Shown piece by piece: positions 15,282-23,334 of a DNA stretch of 55,218 nucleotides (position 1 is the first letter of the stretch; each line of letters opens with the position of its first letter). The notes below the pieces were generated by a model. That model ran no database searches. It was not told where the DNA came from and was given only the letters and a program-made list of their open reading frames with translations. The DNA is from Streptomyces celluloflavus (lineage in GTDB: Bacteria; Actinomycetota; Actinomycetes; Streptomycetales; Streptomycetaceae). A program made the translations under genes and the position numbers. The DNA is taken from the NCBI GenBank assembly GCA_000720995.1, contig JOEL01000042.1, positions 1-55,218 of the forward strand, in the 5' to 3' direction.

Positions 15282-15521
15282 CGGCATGCCACCCCCCGGG
15301 TGCCGCACCAAGGACCGATATGCGCGTAAAGGGAGTGATGGATTTCTGTGCGGTAGCTGTTACACAGCGGCGGAGCCGTCATCACAGGAGCCCCATAGTT
15401 TCTGCCTTGCCGCACCGCGCCACACTGCACCGCGCCACACCGACCGGTTCCCGGTCCCCACGCAGCGGGAGGTGCCCTGCGGTTCCGTCTCACCACGACC
15501 GGAACGCCCCGGGGGTCACAC

Positions 15522-16631
15522 ATGTCCGCTCAGCTCCACCACCGTCCGTCACCGCGCCGTAAGGGCGCCACCCTCGCCCTGCGCGCCGGCGCCGCTGCCG
15601 CCGCGGTGGCGGTGGCCGTCCTCGCCCCCGTCTCCAGCACCTTCGCCGCCACCCCCGCCGCCCCGTCCGCGCCGCGGACCGTCACCGCCGTTCCGGCGGC
15701 CGCCGACGGCGCCCAGCGCTACGCGGGCACACCGGTCTACATCGGCGACGGCATGGTGGCCGTACTGCGCCGCGACCCCGTCACCGGCGGTCCCGAGGCG
15801 TGGATCCGCTACGTCGGCCCGCAGTGGAAGCCGGGGGACGTGTACCTGGTCAAGGTGCTCGGACTGCTGAACCGCACGCACCCCGCCGAACAGTTCAACG
15901 GCGTGTCCGTCCGGCTGGTGGACACGGTGGGCAAGGGCAAGGCTCCGCAGCTGCGGGTCGGCGGCGGCACCGGCGGCCACCGGAGCTACCCGGTGCCGCC
16001 CGCCACCGCCCCGGCCACCGGCGGCGAGCGGACCGGCACCCGGCACGACGCCGGCAAGGCCGCGCACACGACGGGCGGCAAGACCGTGGCCGCGCACACC
16101 GGTTGCACCGCCACCCTGCGCCACGACATCGGCGCCGGCACCATGGCCATCCTGACCATGGGACCGCAGGGCCCCAAGGTGACGTTCGCGGACGCGGACG
16201 GTACGCCGCTCCCCGGCGTCCTCCTGGACCGCGCGCACCCCACCCTGCCCCGGTTCGGCGCGAAGATCATCGACCCGTACGGCGCGCACCCCACGTTCCG
16301 GTACCGGATGCAGGGCGGCGGCTACCCGGCCGGCACCCTCGCCTTCCCCTCGCTCGCCAAGGACTGCGGCACCACCGGACAGCACGGCGCCGGCAACAGC
16401 GGCACGGCCGGGAGCACGGGCAAGGCCACGGACGCCGCCGCACCGGCCAAGCCCGCCGGCGGCCGGACCACGGTGGTGCCCAAGGGCGGCGTCGCGGCCG
16501 GGGCCGAGGGGGTCGGGACGCCCGACAGCACCCCGCTGATCGCGGCGGGCGGGGCCGTCGCCGCGGTCGGCGCCGCGGGCATCGCGTACGCGGTGCGGCG
16601 CAACCGCCGCCCGGAGGGATCGCGGAGTTGA
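15522..16631 (+). CDS. Secreted, C-terminally anchored surface protein next to a sortase
   Basis: 369 residues. Signal peptide with basic start, Ala/Val core and cleavage near STFAATPA. A folded region of about 110 residues (YAGTPVYIGDG, YVGPQWKPGDVYLVKV) leads to a His/Gly/Thr-rich linker, a second region with TGCTATLRHDIGAG, a Gly/Ala/Pro linker, and a hydrophobic helix (PLIAAGGAVAAVGAAGIAYA) closing on a basic tail RRNRRPEG. The C-terminus has sorting-signal architecture but no LPXTG/LAXTG. The sortase starts inside its stop codon, so the two belong together; a plain membrane anchor is equally possible. Confidence 0.75.
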   Translation: MSAQLHHRPSPRRKGATLALRAGAAAAAVAVAVLAPVSSTFAATPAAPSAPRTVTAVPAAADGAQRYAGTPVYIGDGMVAVLRRDPVTGGPEAWIRYVGPQWKPGDVYLVKVLGLLNRTHPAEQFNGVSVRLVDTVGKGKAPQLRVGGGTGGHRSYPVPPATAPATGGERTGTRHDAGKAAHTTGGKTVAAHTGCTATLRHDIGAGTMAILTMGPQGPKVTFADADGTPLPGVLLDRAHPTLPRFGAKIIDPYGAHPTFRYRMQGGGYPAGTLAFPSLAKDCGTTGQHGAGNSGTAGSTGKATDAAAPAKPAGGRTTVVPKGGVAAGAEGVGTPDSTPLIAAGGAVAAVGAAGIAYAVRRNRRPEGSRS

Positions 16632-17278
16632 GCCGCCGCCTCGCGGGGCGTACGGCGGTCCGCGGGCCGGCGGCGGCCGGTCTGCTCCTCCTCGTCCTGG
16701 GCAGTGCGCTGATCGCCTGGGGGCTCATGGACCGCGGCGCCTCGGACGGGGCGCCGCCGGTCCAGGTGCGGGCGGCCGCCGTCCCGCCGCCCGTCCTCGC
16801 CCCGCAGCACGCCACGGCGGCCCCGTTGCCGGCCTCGCCGCCGGTGCGGGTCCGCATCCCCGCCGCGGAGGTGAACACCGGGCCGGTGCCGCGCCTGGGG
16901 CTGGCCGCGGACGGGACGGTCGAGGTGCCCACCGTCGCGCAGGCCGACCGGATCGGCTGGTACGACAAGGGCGTCACACCCGGCGAACCGGGCCCCGCCG
17001 TCCTCATCGGTCACTACGACACCGTCAACGGCCCCGCCGTGCTCCGCGACGTCGGCCGGATCAGGCCCGGCGACCGGATCTCGGTGGACCGCGCGGACGG
17101 TACGACGGCGGTCTTCACGGTCCGCGAGCTCCAGCAGGTGGACAAGGAGAGCTTCCCCACCCAGCGGGTCTACGGCGACACCGACCGCCCCGAGCTGCGG
17201 CTGATCACCTGCGGCGGCGCCCTCGTCGACGGCCACCGGCCGGACAACATCATCGTGTACGCCGATCTGACGCCGTAG
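16628..17278 (+). CDS. Class F sortase
   Basis: 216 residues from TTG 16628, which overlaps the previous stop (TTGA) and has GGAGGG 9 nt upstream. An N-terminal membrane helix (AAAGLLLLVLGSALIAWGL) and Pro/Ala linker lead to the sortase barrel. The catalytic triad is visible: His in LIGHYDT, Cys in LITCGG, Arg in DGHRPDN. It acts on the outer membrane face, joining surface proteins to peptidoglycan or processing them. The partner encoded just before is the likely client, though no classical sorting motif is seen in it. Confidence 0.88.
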   Translation: MSRRLAGRTAVRGPAAAGLLLLVLGSALIAWGLMDRGASDGAPPVQVRAAAVPPPVLAPQHATAAPLPASPPVRVRIPAAEVNTGPVPRLGLAADGTVEVPTVAQADRIGWYDKGVTPGEPGPAVLIGHYDTVNGPAVLRDVGRIRPGDRISVDRADGTTAVFTVRELQQVDKESFPTQRVYGDTDRPELRLITCGGALVDGHRPDNIIVYADLTP

Positions 17279-17337
17279 CGGCGCGCGGCGGGTGGCCCAC
17301 GGCGGGGCGCATCCCCCACGTGGCATCTCCTGCAACG

Positions 17338-17396
17338 GCGTCCGGCGCCGGACGCCCGCCCGAATGATGCCGTAACGCAATGTCCGGCATCCGGAC
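17338..17396. promoter_or_regulatory. Two TCCGG-type inverted repeats upstream of the PH-domain gene
   Basis: GCGTCCGGCGCCGGACGC (17338-17355) is a perfect 18-bp palindrome. GTCCGG-cat-CCGGAC (17382-17396) is a second inverted repeat 20 bp before ATG 17417. The first may end sortase transcription; the second sits at a promoter-like distance and may be an operator. Confidence 0.4.
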
Positions 17397-17416
17397 GGTC
17401 AGGCAGAATCGGCAGC

Positions 17417-18037
17417 ATGACGAGCGAACAGTCCACCCCGCCCCAGCAGCAGTACGCGGAGCGCAGCTACCGCTCGCCCGCGGCCCTGGCCGGCGGCGGA
17501 CTGCTGATCCTGCTCGGACTCTGGCTCGGTGGCGACGCGCTGCTGCGGGGCGTGCCCCAGACCAAGATCATGGCGGCGTTCGCCCTGATCCTCGGCGTGC
17601 CGCTGGTGGCCGCGTACACCCTGCGGCCCCTGGTGCGGGCGGGCGAGGACCGGCTGCTGGTGCGTAATCCGTTCCGTACCATCACGCTGCCCTGGGGCGC
17701 CGTGGACGATCTGCGGGCGGGGTTCTCCGCCGAGGTCTTCACCAGCGGCGGGAAGTACCAGCTGTGGGCCGTGCCGGTGTCGCTGCGCCAGCGCAAGAAG
17801 GCCAACCGGCAGGCGGCGCGCGGCGCGAACCCGCGCGGCCGCTTCGGCCCGCAGGCCGACGCGGGCCCGGCGCCGCGCGCGATGGCCGACCAGACCATGG
17901 ACGAGCTGCGCGAGATCAAGGAGCGGGCCGCGCACCGCGAGAGCGCCAAGGGCGAGCCGGTGGTGCGCTGGGCGTACGGGATCATCGCCCCGTGCGTGGT
18001 CGGCGCGGTCGGACTGATCGTGATGATGGCGCTGTAG
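17417..18037 (+). CDS. Membrane protein with a bacterial PH-like domain
   Basis: 206 residues. Two helices (ALAGGGLLILLGLWLGG, IMAAFALILGVPLVAAYTL), a short PH-like beta domain (EDRLLVRNPFRTITLPWGAVDDLRAG), a charged region (LREIKERAAHRESAKGE) and a last helix at the C-terminus. Widespread in actinobacteria; often annotated PH domain-containing, no defined role. Alone between two hairpins. Confidence 0.75.
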   Translation: MTSEQSTPPQQQYAERSYRSPAALAGGGLLILLGLWLGGDALLRGVPQTKIMAAFALILGVPLVAAYTLRPLVRAGEDRLLVRNPFRTITLPWGAVDDLRAGFSAEVFTSGGKYQLWAVPVSLRQRKKANRQAARGANPRGRFGPQADAGPAPRAMADQTMDELREIKERAAHRESAKGEPVVRWAYGIIAPCVVGAVGLIVMMAL

Positions 18038-18064
18038 GCGGCGGGCGGCCACCGTCCTGTTACA

Positions 18065-18098
18065 TGAAGCGGGCCCCGGAAGACCGGGGCCCGCTTCA
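18065..18098. terminator. Bidirectional terminator
   Basis: GAAGCGGGCCCCGG (18066-18079) pairs perfectly with CCGGGGCCCGCTTC (18084-18097) around AAGA. It lies between the convergent PH-domain and phosphohexomutase genes. Confidence 0.85.
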
Positions 18099-18127
18099 CG
18101 TACGACGGGGCGGCGCGCCCCGGAGGG

Positions 18128-19840
18128 TCAGATGCCGGCCGCCGCCGACAGGTCCGCCTTGACCGCGGCCAGCGCCGCGGCGGCCTGTGCGCGGGCCGCG
18201 GGCAGCGACTGCGCCGAGGCCACCGGGACGACGACCTCCAGATAGCACTTCAGCTTGGGCTCGGTGCCGCTGGGCCGGACCACCACCCGGCCGGCCGTCA
18301 CCCCCGACTCCGGCGAACCGGACAGGTGGTAGCGCAGCCCGTCGGTCGGCGGCAGCGCCGCGGTGCCCCGGGAGAGGTCCTCGGCACCGGTGACCGCCAG
18401 ACCGGCCAGCACCGTCGGCGGCTGCTCGCGCAGCCTGCGCATGGCGTCGGCGATCAGCGACAGGTCCTCGACCCGGACCGAGAGCTGGTCGGTGGCGTGC
18501 AGCCCGAACTTCAGCGCCAGGTCGTCGAGCAGGTCGCTGAGGGTGCGGCCGGACCGCTTGAGCCCGGCGGCCAGCTCCGCGATCAGCAGGGCGGCGGTGA
18601 TGCCGTCCTTGTCGCGGACGCCCGCCGGATCGACGCAGTAGCCGAGCGCCTCCTCGTACGCGTATCGCAGACCGTCCACCCGGGCCAGCCACTTGAAGCC
18701 GGTCAGCGTCTCCTCGTACGGGAGGCCGTCGGCGGCCGCGATCCGCGACAGCAGGGAGGACGACACGATCGTGGTGGCGAAGGTGCCCCGTCGCCCGCCG
18801 TCCCCCGTCTCCTCGCCGGTGCGCAGCTTGCCGGTGAGATGGGCGGCGAGCAGCGCGCCGACCTCGTCGCCGCGCAGCATCCGCCAGCCGTCCGCGGTGG
18901 CGGGGTCCGGTACGGCGACGGCGCAGCGGTCCGCGTCCGGGTCGTTGGCGATCACGATGTCCACGCTGCCCGGGGACAGGGCCCTGGCGGTGGCGAACGC
19001 GAGGTCCATCGCACCGGGCTCTTCCGGGTTGGGGAAGGCGACGGTGGGGAAGTCCGGGTCCGGCTCGGCCTGTTCCGCGACGACCACCGGGGCCGGGAAA
19101 CCGGCCCGCGCGAAGGCGGCGACGAGGGTGTCCCGGCCGACGCCGTGCATCGGCGTGTAGACGACCCGCGCGTCCCGGGGGGAACCCTGGGTCAGCACGG
19201 CGTCCGTACGCGCCAGATAGGCGGCCAGGACGTCGTCACCGAGGGTCTGCCAGCCGGACTCCGGCCGCGGTACGTCGGCCAGCGAGCGGACCGCGGCGAT
19301 CTCGGCGGCGATCTCACCGTCCGCGGGCGGCACGATCTGCGAGCCGTCGCCCAGATAGACCTTGTAGCCGTTGTCCCGCGGCGGGTTGTGGCTGGCGGTG
19401 ACCTCGACTCCGGCGACCGCGCCCAGGTGCCGTATGGCGAAGGCCAGGACGGGGGTGGGCAGCGGGCGGGGCAGCACCGAGGCCCGGAGCCCGGCGCCGA
19501 CCATCACGGCCGCGGTGTCGCGGGCGAAGTCGGCGCTCTTGTGGCGCGCGTCGTAGCCGATGACGACCAGTCCCGTACCGGCGCCGTGGGCCTTCAGATA
19601 CGCGGCGAGACCGGCCGCCGCGCGGATGACCACCGAGCGGTTCATCCGCATCGGGCCCGCGCCCAGCTCCCCGCGCAGCCCGGCGGTGCCGAACTGGAGG
19701 GTGCCGGCGAACCGGGCGGCCAGCTCGGGGAGGTCCTCCGAGCCGATGAGCGCGGACAGTTCCTCCCGGGTCTCCGGGTCGGGGTCCTCGGCCAGCCATG
19801 CCCTGGCCCGGCTGATCAGCTCCGCGGGATCGGTAGCCAC
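18128..19840 (-). CDS. Phospho-sugar mutase, PGM2-like (probable phosphopentomutase)
   Basis: 570 residues from GTG 19840, with AGGAG 7 nt upstream. Alpha-D-phosphohexomutase superfamily: phosphoserine loop TASHNPPRDNGYKVY, metal loop NDPDADRCAV, sugar-binding segment and C-terminal phosphate loop RPSGTEPKLK. The PRDNGYKVY form and length resemble the PGM2/phosphopentomutase branch. Between pnp and deoC, the useful reaction would be deoxyribose-1-phosphate (or ribose-1-phosphate) to the 5-phosphate. Usually labelled phosphomannomutase; the pentose role is inferred from context. Confidence 0.85.
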   Translation of the reverse strand: MATDPAELISRARAWLAEDPDPETREELSALIGSEDLPELAARFAGTLQFGTAGLRGELGAGPMRMNRSVVIRAAAGLAAYLKAHGAGTGLVVIGYDARHKSADFARDTAAVMVGAGLRASVLPRPLPTPVLAFAIRHLGAVAGVEVTASHNPPRDNGYKVYLGDGSQIVPPADGEIAAEIAAVRSLADVPRPESGWQTLGDDVLAAYLARTDAVLTQGSPRDARVVYTPMHGVGRDTLVAAFARAGFPAPVVVAEQAEPDPDFPTVAFPNPEEPGAMDLAFATARALSPGSVDIVIANDPDADRCAVAVPDPATADGWRMLRGDEVGALLAAHLTGKLRTGEETGDGGRRGTFATTIVSSSLLSRIAAADGLPYEETLTGFKWLARVDGLRYAYEEALGYCVDPAGVRDKDGITAALLIAELAAGLKRSGRTLSDLLDDLALKFGLHATDQLSVRVEDLSLIADAMRRLREQPPTVLAGLAVTGAEDLSRGTAALPPTDGLRYHLSGSPESGVTAGRVVVRPSGTEPKLKCYLEVVVPVASAQSLPAARAQAAAALAAVKADLSAAAGI

Positions 19841-20047
19841 GTGATGCTCCTGACGGTGGATGCGGGTGCCTGACGGTCTGACGGTGGTCTGCGGGTGGGG
19901 GAGCGGGCGCCGGACGACCGGGGCCGGGGCCGCGCGGACGGAACACGGGGCGGATGGCGGGGCCGGTCCGCCGGGCGCGGCGGCGGGGCGGGAGCCTACC
20001 GCCGCCGCGCCCGAACACGGGGGATGCAGTCCGGCCACCGGAAGCGG

Positions 20048-20065
20048 TCGGCTTTCGGAAGCCGA
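20048..20065. terminator. Hairpin between pnp and the mutase gene
   Basis: TCGGCTT-tcgg-AAGCCGA (20048-20065), in a stretch rich in further GGCTTCCGG/CCGGAAGCC-like arms. Probably ends pnp transcription on the minus strand. The rest of the 19841-20127 gap shows only GC-rich filler. Confidence 0.5.
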
Positions 20066-20127
20066 CCCGGCCTCCGGAAGCCGCCCCGGCTTCCCGCCTC
20101 CCAGACGTCTTCACCGCCCCGAACGGC

Positions 20128-20949
20128 TCAGAGCTTGCCGAGCACCTGGGCGAGCAGGCTGCCCATCCGGGTCGCGGAGTCGCGGCCGGCCTGGAGCACC
20201 TCCTCGTGGTTGAGCGGTTCGCCCGTCATACCGGCGGCGAGGTTCGTCACCAGCGACAGGCCCAGCACCTCGGCGCCGGCCTCGCGCGCGGCGATGGCCT
20301 CCAGGACGGTGGACATACCGACCAGGTCCGCGCCCAGGGTCCGGACCATCTTGATCTCGGCCGGGGTCTCGTAGTGCGGGCCGGGGAACTGCGCGTAGAC
20401 GCCCTCCTCCAGGCTCGCGTCCACCTCCTTGCACAGCGCGCGCAGCCGCGGCGAGTACAGGTCCGTCAGGTCGACGAAGTTCGCGCCGACGATCGGGGAG
20501 GTGGCGGTGAGGTTGAGGTGGTCGCTGATGAGGACCGGCTGGCCGGGGCGCATGCCCTCGCGCAGACCACCGCACCCGTTGGTGAGCACGACGGTCTTGC
20601 AGCCGGCGGCGACGGCGGTACGGACGCCGTGCGCGACGGCGGCGACCCCGCGGCCCTCGTAGTAGTGCGTACGGCCCAGGAAGACCAGCGCGCGCTTCTC
20701 GCCGACCCGGTACGAGCGGATCGTGCCGCCGTGTCCGGCGACGGCCGGGGCCGGGAAGCCGGGCAGCTCGGTGACCGGGAACTCGTGCTCGGGCGCGCCC
20801 AGCGCCTCGGCGGCCGGGGCCCAGCCGGAGCCCATCACCAGGGCGACGTCGTGGGTCTCGGCGCCGGTGAGCTCGCGCAGGCGTGCGGCGGCGGCGTCGG
20901 CGGCGCCCTGCGGGTCGCGCGCGATGTCCGAAGTAACTGATGCGTTCAC
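20128..20949 (-). CDS. Purine nucleoside phosphorylase
   Basis: Phosphorolysis of (deoxy)inosine and (deoxy)guanosine to base and (deoxy)ribose-1-phosphate. 273 residues, trimeric class: [13 protein letters not shown] phosphate loop, [50 protein letters not shown] and [13 protein letters not shown] are all present. GTG start at 20949, 7 nt after TACCCT and without a ribosome site, so probably leaderless. Operator CTACGCGCGTAG at 20975. Acts between adenosine deaminase and the phosphopentose mutase. Confidence 0.94.
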   Translation of the reverse strand: MNASVTSDIARDPQGAADAAAARLRELTGAETHDVALVMGSGWAPAAEALGAPEHEFPVTELPGFPAPAVAGHGGTIRSYRVGEKRALVFLGRTHYYEGRGVAAVAHGVRTAVAAGCKTVVLTNGCGGLREGMRPGQPVLISDHLNLTATSPIVGANFVDLTDLYSPRLRALCKEVDASLEEGVYAQFPGPHYETPAEIKMVRTLGADLVGMSTVLEAIAAREAGAEVLGLSLVTNLAAGMTGEPLNHEEVLQAGRDSATRMGSLLAQVLGKL

Positions 20950-20974
20950 GCGGACGAGGGTAGCCGGTAATTGC

Positions 20975-20986
20975 CTACGCGCGTAG
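20975..20986. promoter_or_regulatory. CTACGCGCGTAG palindrome upstream of pnp (copy 3 of 3)
   Basis: Third exact copy, 25 bp before the GTG start. It covers the region where the -35 should lie relative to the -10-like TACCCT (minus strand 20962-20957). Confidence 0.75.
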
Positions 20987-21036
20987 ATGTCACCGCGCGC
21001 GGCGCCGGGACCGGTCTCCGGTGTTTTTCGGCGGAC

Positions 21037-21086
21037 CGCCGCCCCGGGCGTGTCGCGACACCCGCCCCGACACGCCCGGGGCGGCG
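21037..21086. terminator. Terminator for the gamma-glutamylcyclotransferase-like gene
   Basis: A perfect 19-bp stem (21037-21055 with 21068-21086; arms begin CGCCGCCCCGGG) around a 12-nt loop, 35 bp past the end of the minus-strand gene at 21121. Confidence 0.75.
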
Positions 21087-21120
21087 CCGTACGGACCGGG
21101 CCCCGCCGGGCCTCCCGCCG

Positions 21121-21558
21121 TCAGCAGGGCCGCTTGCGCAGCTCCATCACATAGTCGTGCGGCGCGCCCGCCGACTCCGCGGCGTCCGCGATCTCGCCCA
21201 GATAGCGGGCCGACGGCAGACCGCCCTCGTAGCCGTTGAGGACGTAGGTCCAGGCCGCCTCGTCGCCGTCCAGCGTGTGCACCCGCACCCGCATCCGGCG
21301 GTAGACGTCCAGGCCCACGCCCTCCCAGCGGTCCATGGAGTCCTCGTCCATGGGCGCGATGTCGTAGAGGGCGACGAAGAGCTGGGAGCGGGGGGCCTCG
21401 ACGATCGTCGCCAGCGCGCCTTCCCAGCCCATCTGCTCACCGCCGAAGGTGAGCCGCCAGCCGTTGAGCCAGCCGGTGCCGCGCAGCGGCGAGTGCGGTG
21501 CGCGGCGGGACATCAGCCGCGCGTCGAGGTTGCCGGCGTACGCGGCGTAGAGCGACAT
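21121..21558 (-). CDS. Gamma-glutamylcyclotransferase-fold protein
   Basis: 145 residues. The N-terminal YAAYAGNL corresponds to the glycine-rich phosphate-like loop of the GGCT/AIG2 family, and the C-terminal GYEGGLPSARYL is also typical. The usual catalytic Glu may be one of those in MDEDSMDRWEGVG. It could cleave gamma-glutamyl bonds to 5-oxoproline, but the substrate is open. Start ATG 21558. Divergent from the flavoprotein gene with 147 bp between. Confidence 0.75.
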   Translation of the reverse strand: MSLYAAYAGNLDARLMSRRAPHSPLRGTGWLNGWRLTFGGEQMGWEGALATIVEAPRSQLFVALYDIAPMDEDSMDRWEGVGLDVYRRMRVRVHTLDGDEAAWTYVLNGYEGGLPSARYLGEIADAAESAGAPHDYVMELRKRPC

Positions 21559-21705
21559 GGCTCCGAGGGTACGGGAGGTTATCCGCTGGGCCCGTGGTAC
21601 GGGAGATTCGTACAACGGAGCAGAGGAGCGGCCGGCGGCGTCCGGAAAGGCGGCACACCGGCCCCCGGGGAGAGCGGCGCACAGACGTGCGGGACAATGG
21701 AGTAC

Positions 21706-23142
21706 GTGACTCGGATCGTGATCATCGGTGGCGGACCCGGCGGATACGAGGCGGCCCTGGTGGGCGCCTCTCTCGGCGCGGAGGTGACCGTCGTCGACTG
21801 CGACGGTCTGGGCGGGGCGTCGGTACTCACCGACTGCGTACCGTCGAAGACTCTTATCGCGACGGCCGAGGTGATGACGACCTTCGACTCCTCGTACGAC
21901 GAGCTGGGCATCATCGTCGAGGACGGCGCGTCCGGCGCGGACCGGTCCGCGCGGGTCGTCGGCGTGGACCTCGGCAAGGTCAACCGGCGGGTCAAGCGCC
22001 TCGCGCTCGCCCAGTCGCACGACATCACCGCATCGGTGACCCGGGCCGGCGGCCGGGTCCTGCGCGGCCGCGGCCGGCTGGAGCCCGGCCAGTCGCCGGA
22101 CGGCTCGCGCCGGGTGACGGTGACCGCCGCCGACGGCGCCGAGGAGACGCTGATCGCGGACGCGGTGCTGATCGCCACCGGCGCGCACCCCCGCGAGATC
22201 CCGGACGCGCTGCCGGACGGCGAGCGCATCCTGAACTGGACGCAGGTCTACGACCTGGACGAGCTCCCCGAGGAGCTCATCGTGGTCGGCTCCGGTGTCA
22301 CCGGCGCCGAGTTCGCCGGTGCCTACCAGGCGCTGGGCTCGCGCGTCACCCTCGTCTCCTCCCGCGACCGGGTGCTGCCCGGCGAGGACCCGGACGCCGC
22401 CGCCGTCCTGGAGGACGTCTTCCGGCGCCGCGGGATGAACGTCATGGCCCGCTCCCGCGCCGCCGCGGTCAAGCGCGTCGGCGACCGCGTCGAGGTGACG
22501 CTGGCCGACGGCCGGACGATCTCCGGCACCCACTGTCTGATGGCGGTCGGCTCCATCCCGAACACCGTGGACATCGGCCTGGCCGAGGCCGGCGTCCGGG
22601 TCAAGGAGTCCGGCCACATCTGGACCGACAAGGTCTCCCGCACCACCGCCCCCGGCGTGTACGCGGCCGGCGACTGCACCGGTGTCCTCGCGCTGGCGTC
22701 CGTCGCCGCGATGCAGGGCCGGATCGCGATGTACCACTTCCTGGGCGACGCGGTCACGCCGCTGAACCTCAAGGCCGTCTCCGCGAACGTCTTCACCGAC
22801 CCGGAGATCGCCACCGTCGGCTACTCCCAGGCCGACGTCGACAACGGCCGGATCGACGCCCGGGTCGTCAAGCTCCCCCTGCTGCGCAACCCGCGCGCGA
22901 AGATGCAGGGCATCCGCGACGGTTTCGTGAAGCTCTTCTGCCGTCCCGGTACCGGCATCGTCGTCGGCGGTGTGGTCGTCTCGCCGCGCGCCAGCGAGCT
23001 GATCCACCCCATCTCCATCGCGGTCGACAACAACCTGACGGTCGAGCAGATCGCCAGCGCCTTCACCGTCTACCCGTCCCTCTCCGGCTCGATCGCCGAG
23101 GTCGCGCGGCAGCTGCACACCCGGAAGGGCGCCGACGCGTAG
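21706..23142 (+). CDS. lpdA: LpdA-type NAD(P)H quinone dehydrogenase (flavoprotein disulfide reductase family)
   Basis: FAD-binding GGGPGGYEAAL at the N-terminus, NAD(P) Rossmann motif VVGSGVTGAEFAGAY, FAD motif VYAAGDCTGVL, and a C-terminal dimerisation domain. The redox motif is GGASVLTDCVPSK: the first Cys of CxxxxC is Ser, so no disulfide forms and it cannot be a dihydrolipoamide dehydrogenase. This matches Mycobacterium LpdA (Rv3303c), an NAD(P)H:quinone reductase. GACAAT ends 7 nt before GTG 21706, favouring that start (478 residues); ATG 21697 in the same frame is the usual alternative. Confidence 0.88.
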   Translation: MTRIVIIGGGPGGYEAALVGASLGAEVTVVDCDGLGGASVLTDCVPSKTLIATAEVMTTFDSSYDELGIIVEDGASGADRSARVVGVDLGKVNRRVKRLALAQSHDITASVTRAGGRVLRGRGRLEPGQSPDGSRRVTVTAADGAEETLIADAVLIATGAHPREIPDALPDGERILNWTQVYDLDELPEELIVVGSGVTGAEFAGAYQALGSRVTLVSSRDRVLPGEDPDAAAVLEDVFRRRGMNVMARSRAAAVKRVGDRVEVTLADGRTISGTHCLMAVGSIPNTVDIGLAEAGVRVKESGHIWTDKVSRTTAPGVYAAGDCTGVLALASVAAMQGRIAMYHFLGDAVTPLNLKAVSANVFTDPEIATVGYSQADVDNGRIDARVVKLPLLRNPRAKMQGIRDGFVKLFCRPGTGIVVGGVVVSPRASELIHPISIAVDNNLTVEQIASAFTVYPSLSGSIAEVARQLHTRKGADA

Positions 23143-23321
23143 TGGCGGACGGGGCGCGGGCCGGACGGACCGGGGGAACCGGGAGAGCCGGGAGATGACA
23201 CCGAACGGGCCGGATCGGCCGGGCGTTCGACATATGCGGCATGCATACCACTTTGCCGGGCGCGCCGTGAACAACTTCCGTTAATTGGTGCAACCTGCTG
23301 AAACCAGACGGACGTTGGCGT

Positions 23322-23327
23322 TACTGT
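23322..23327 (+). promoter_or_regulatory. -10 element of a leaderless deoR promoter
   Basis: TACTGT followed by 7 nt and GTG 23335, with no ribosome site. No CTACGCGCGTAG lies in this 190-bp gap. The A/T-rich stretch at about 23265-23300 (CAACTTCCGTTAATTGG) may hold an operator. Confidence 0.5.
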
Positions 23328-23334
23328 CAGTTTC

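Noticed and set aside
20030-20110. CRISPR-like or repeat array from the GGCTTCCGG/CCGGAAGCC arms
   Set aside because: No regular spacing or unique spacers; best explained as overlapping terminator hairpins.
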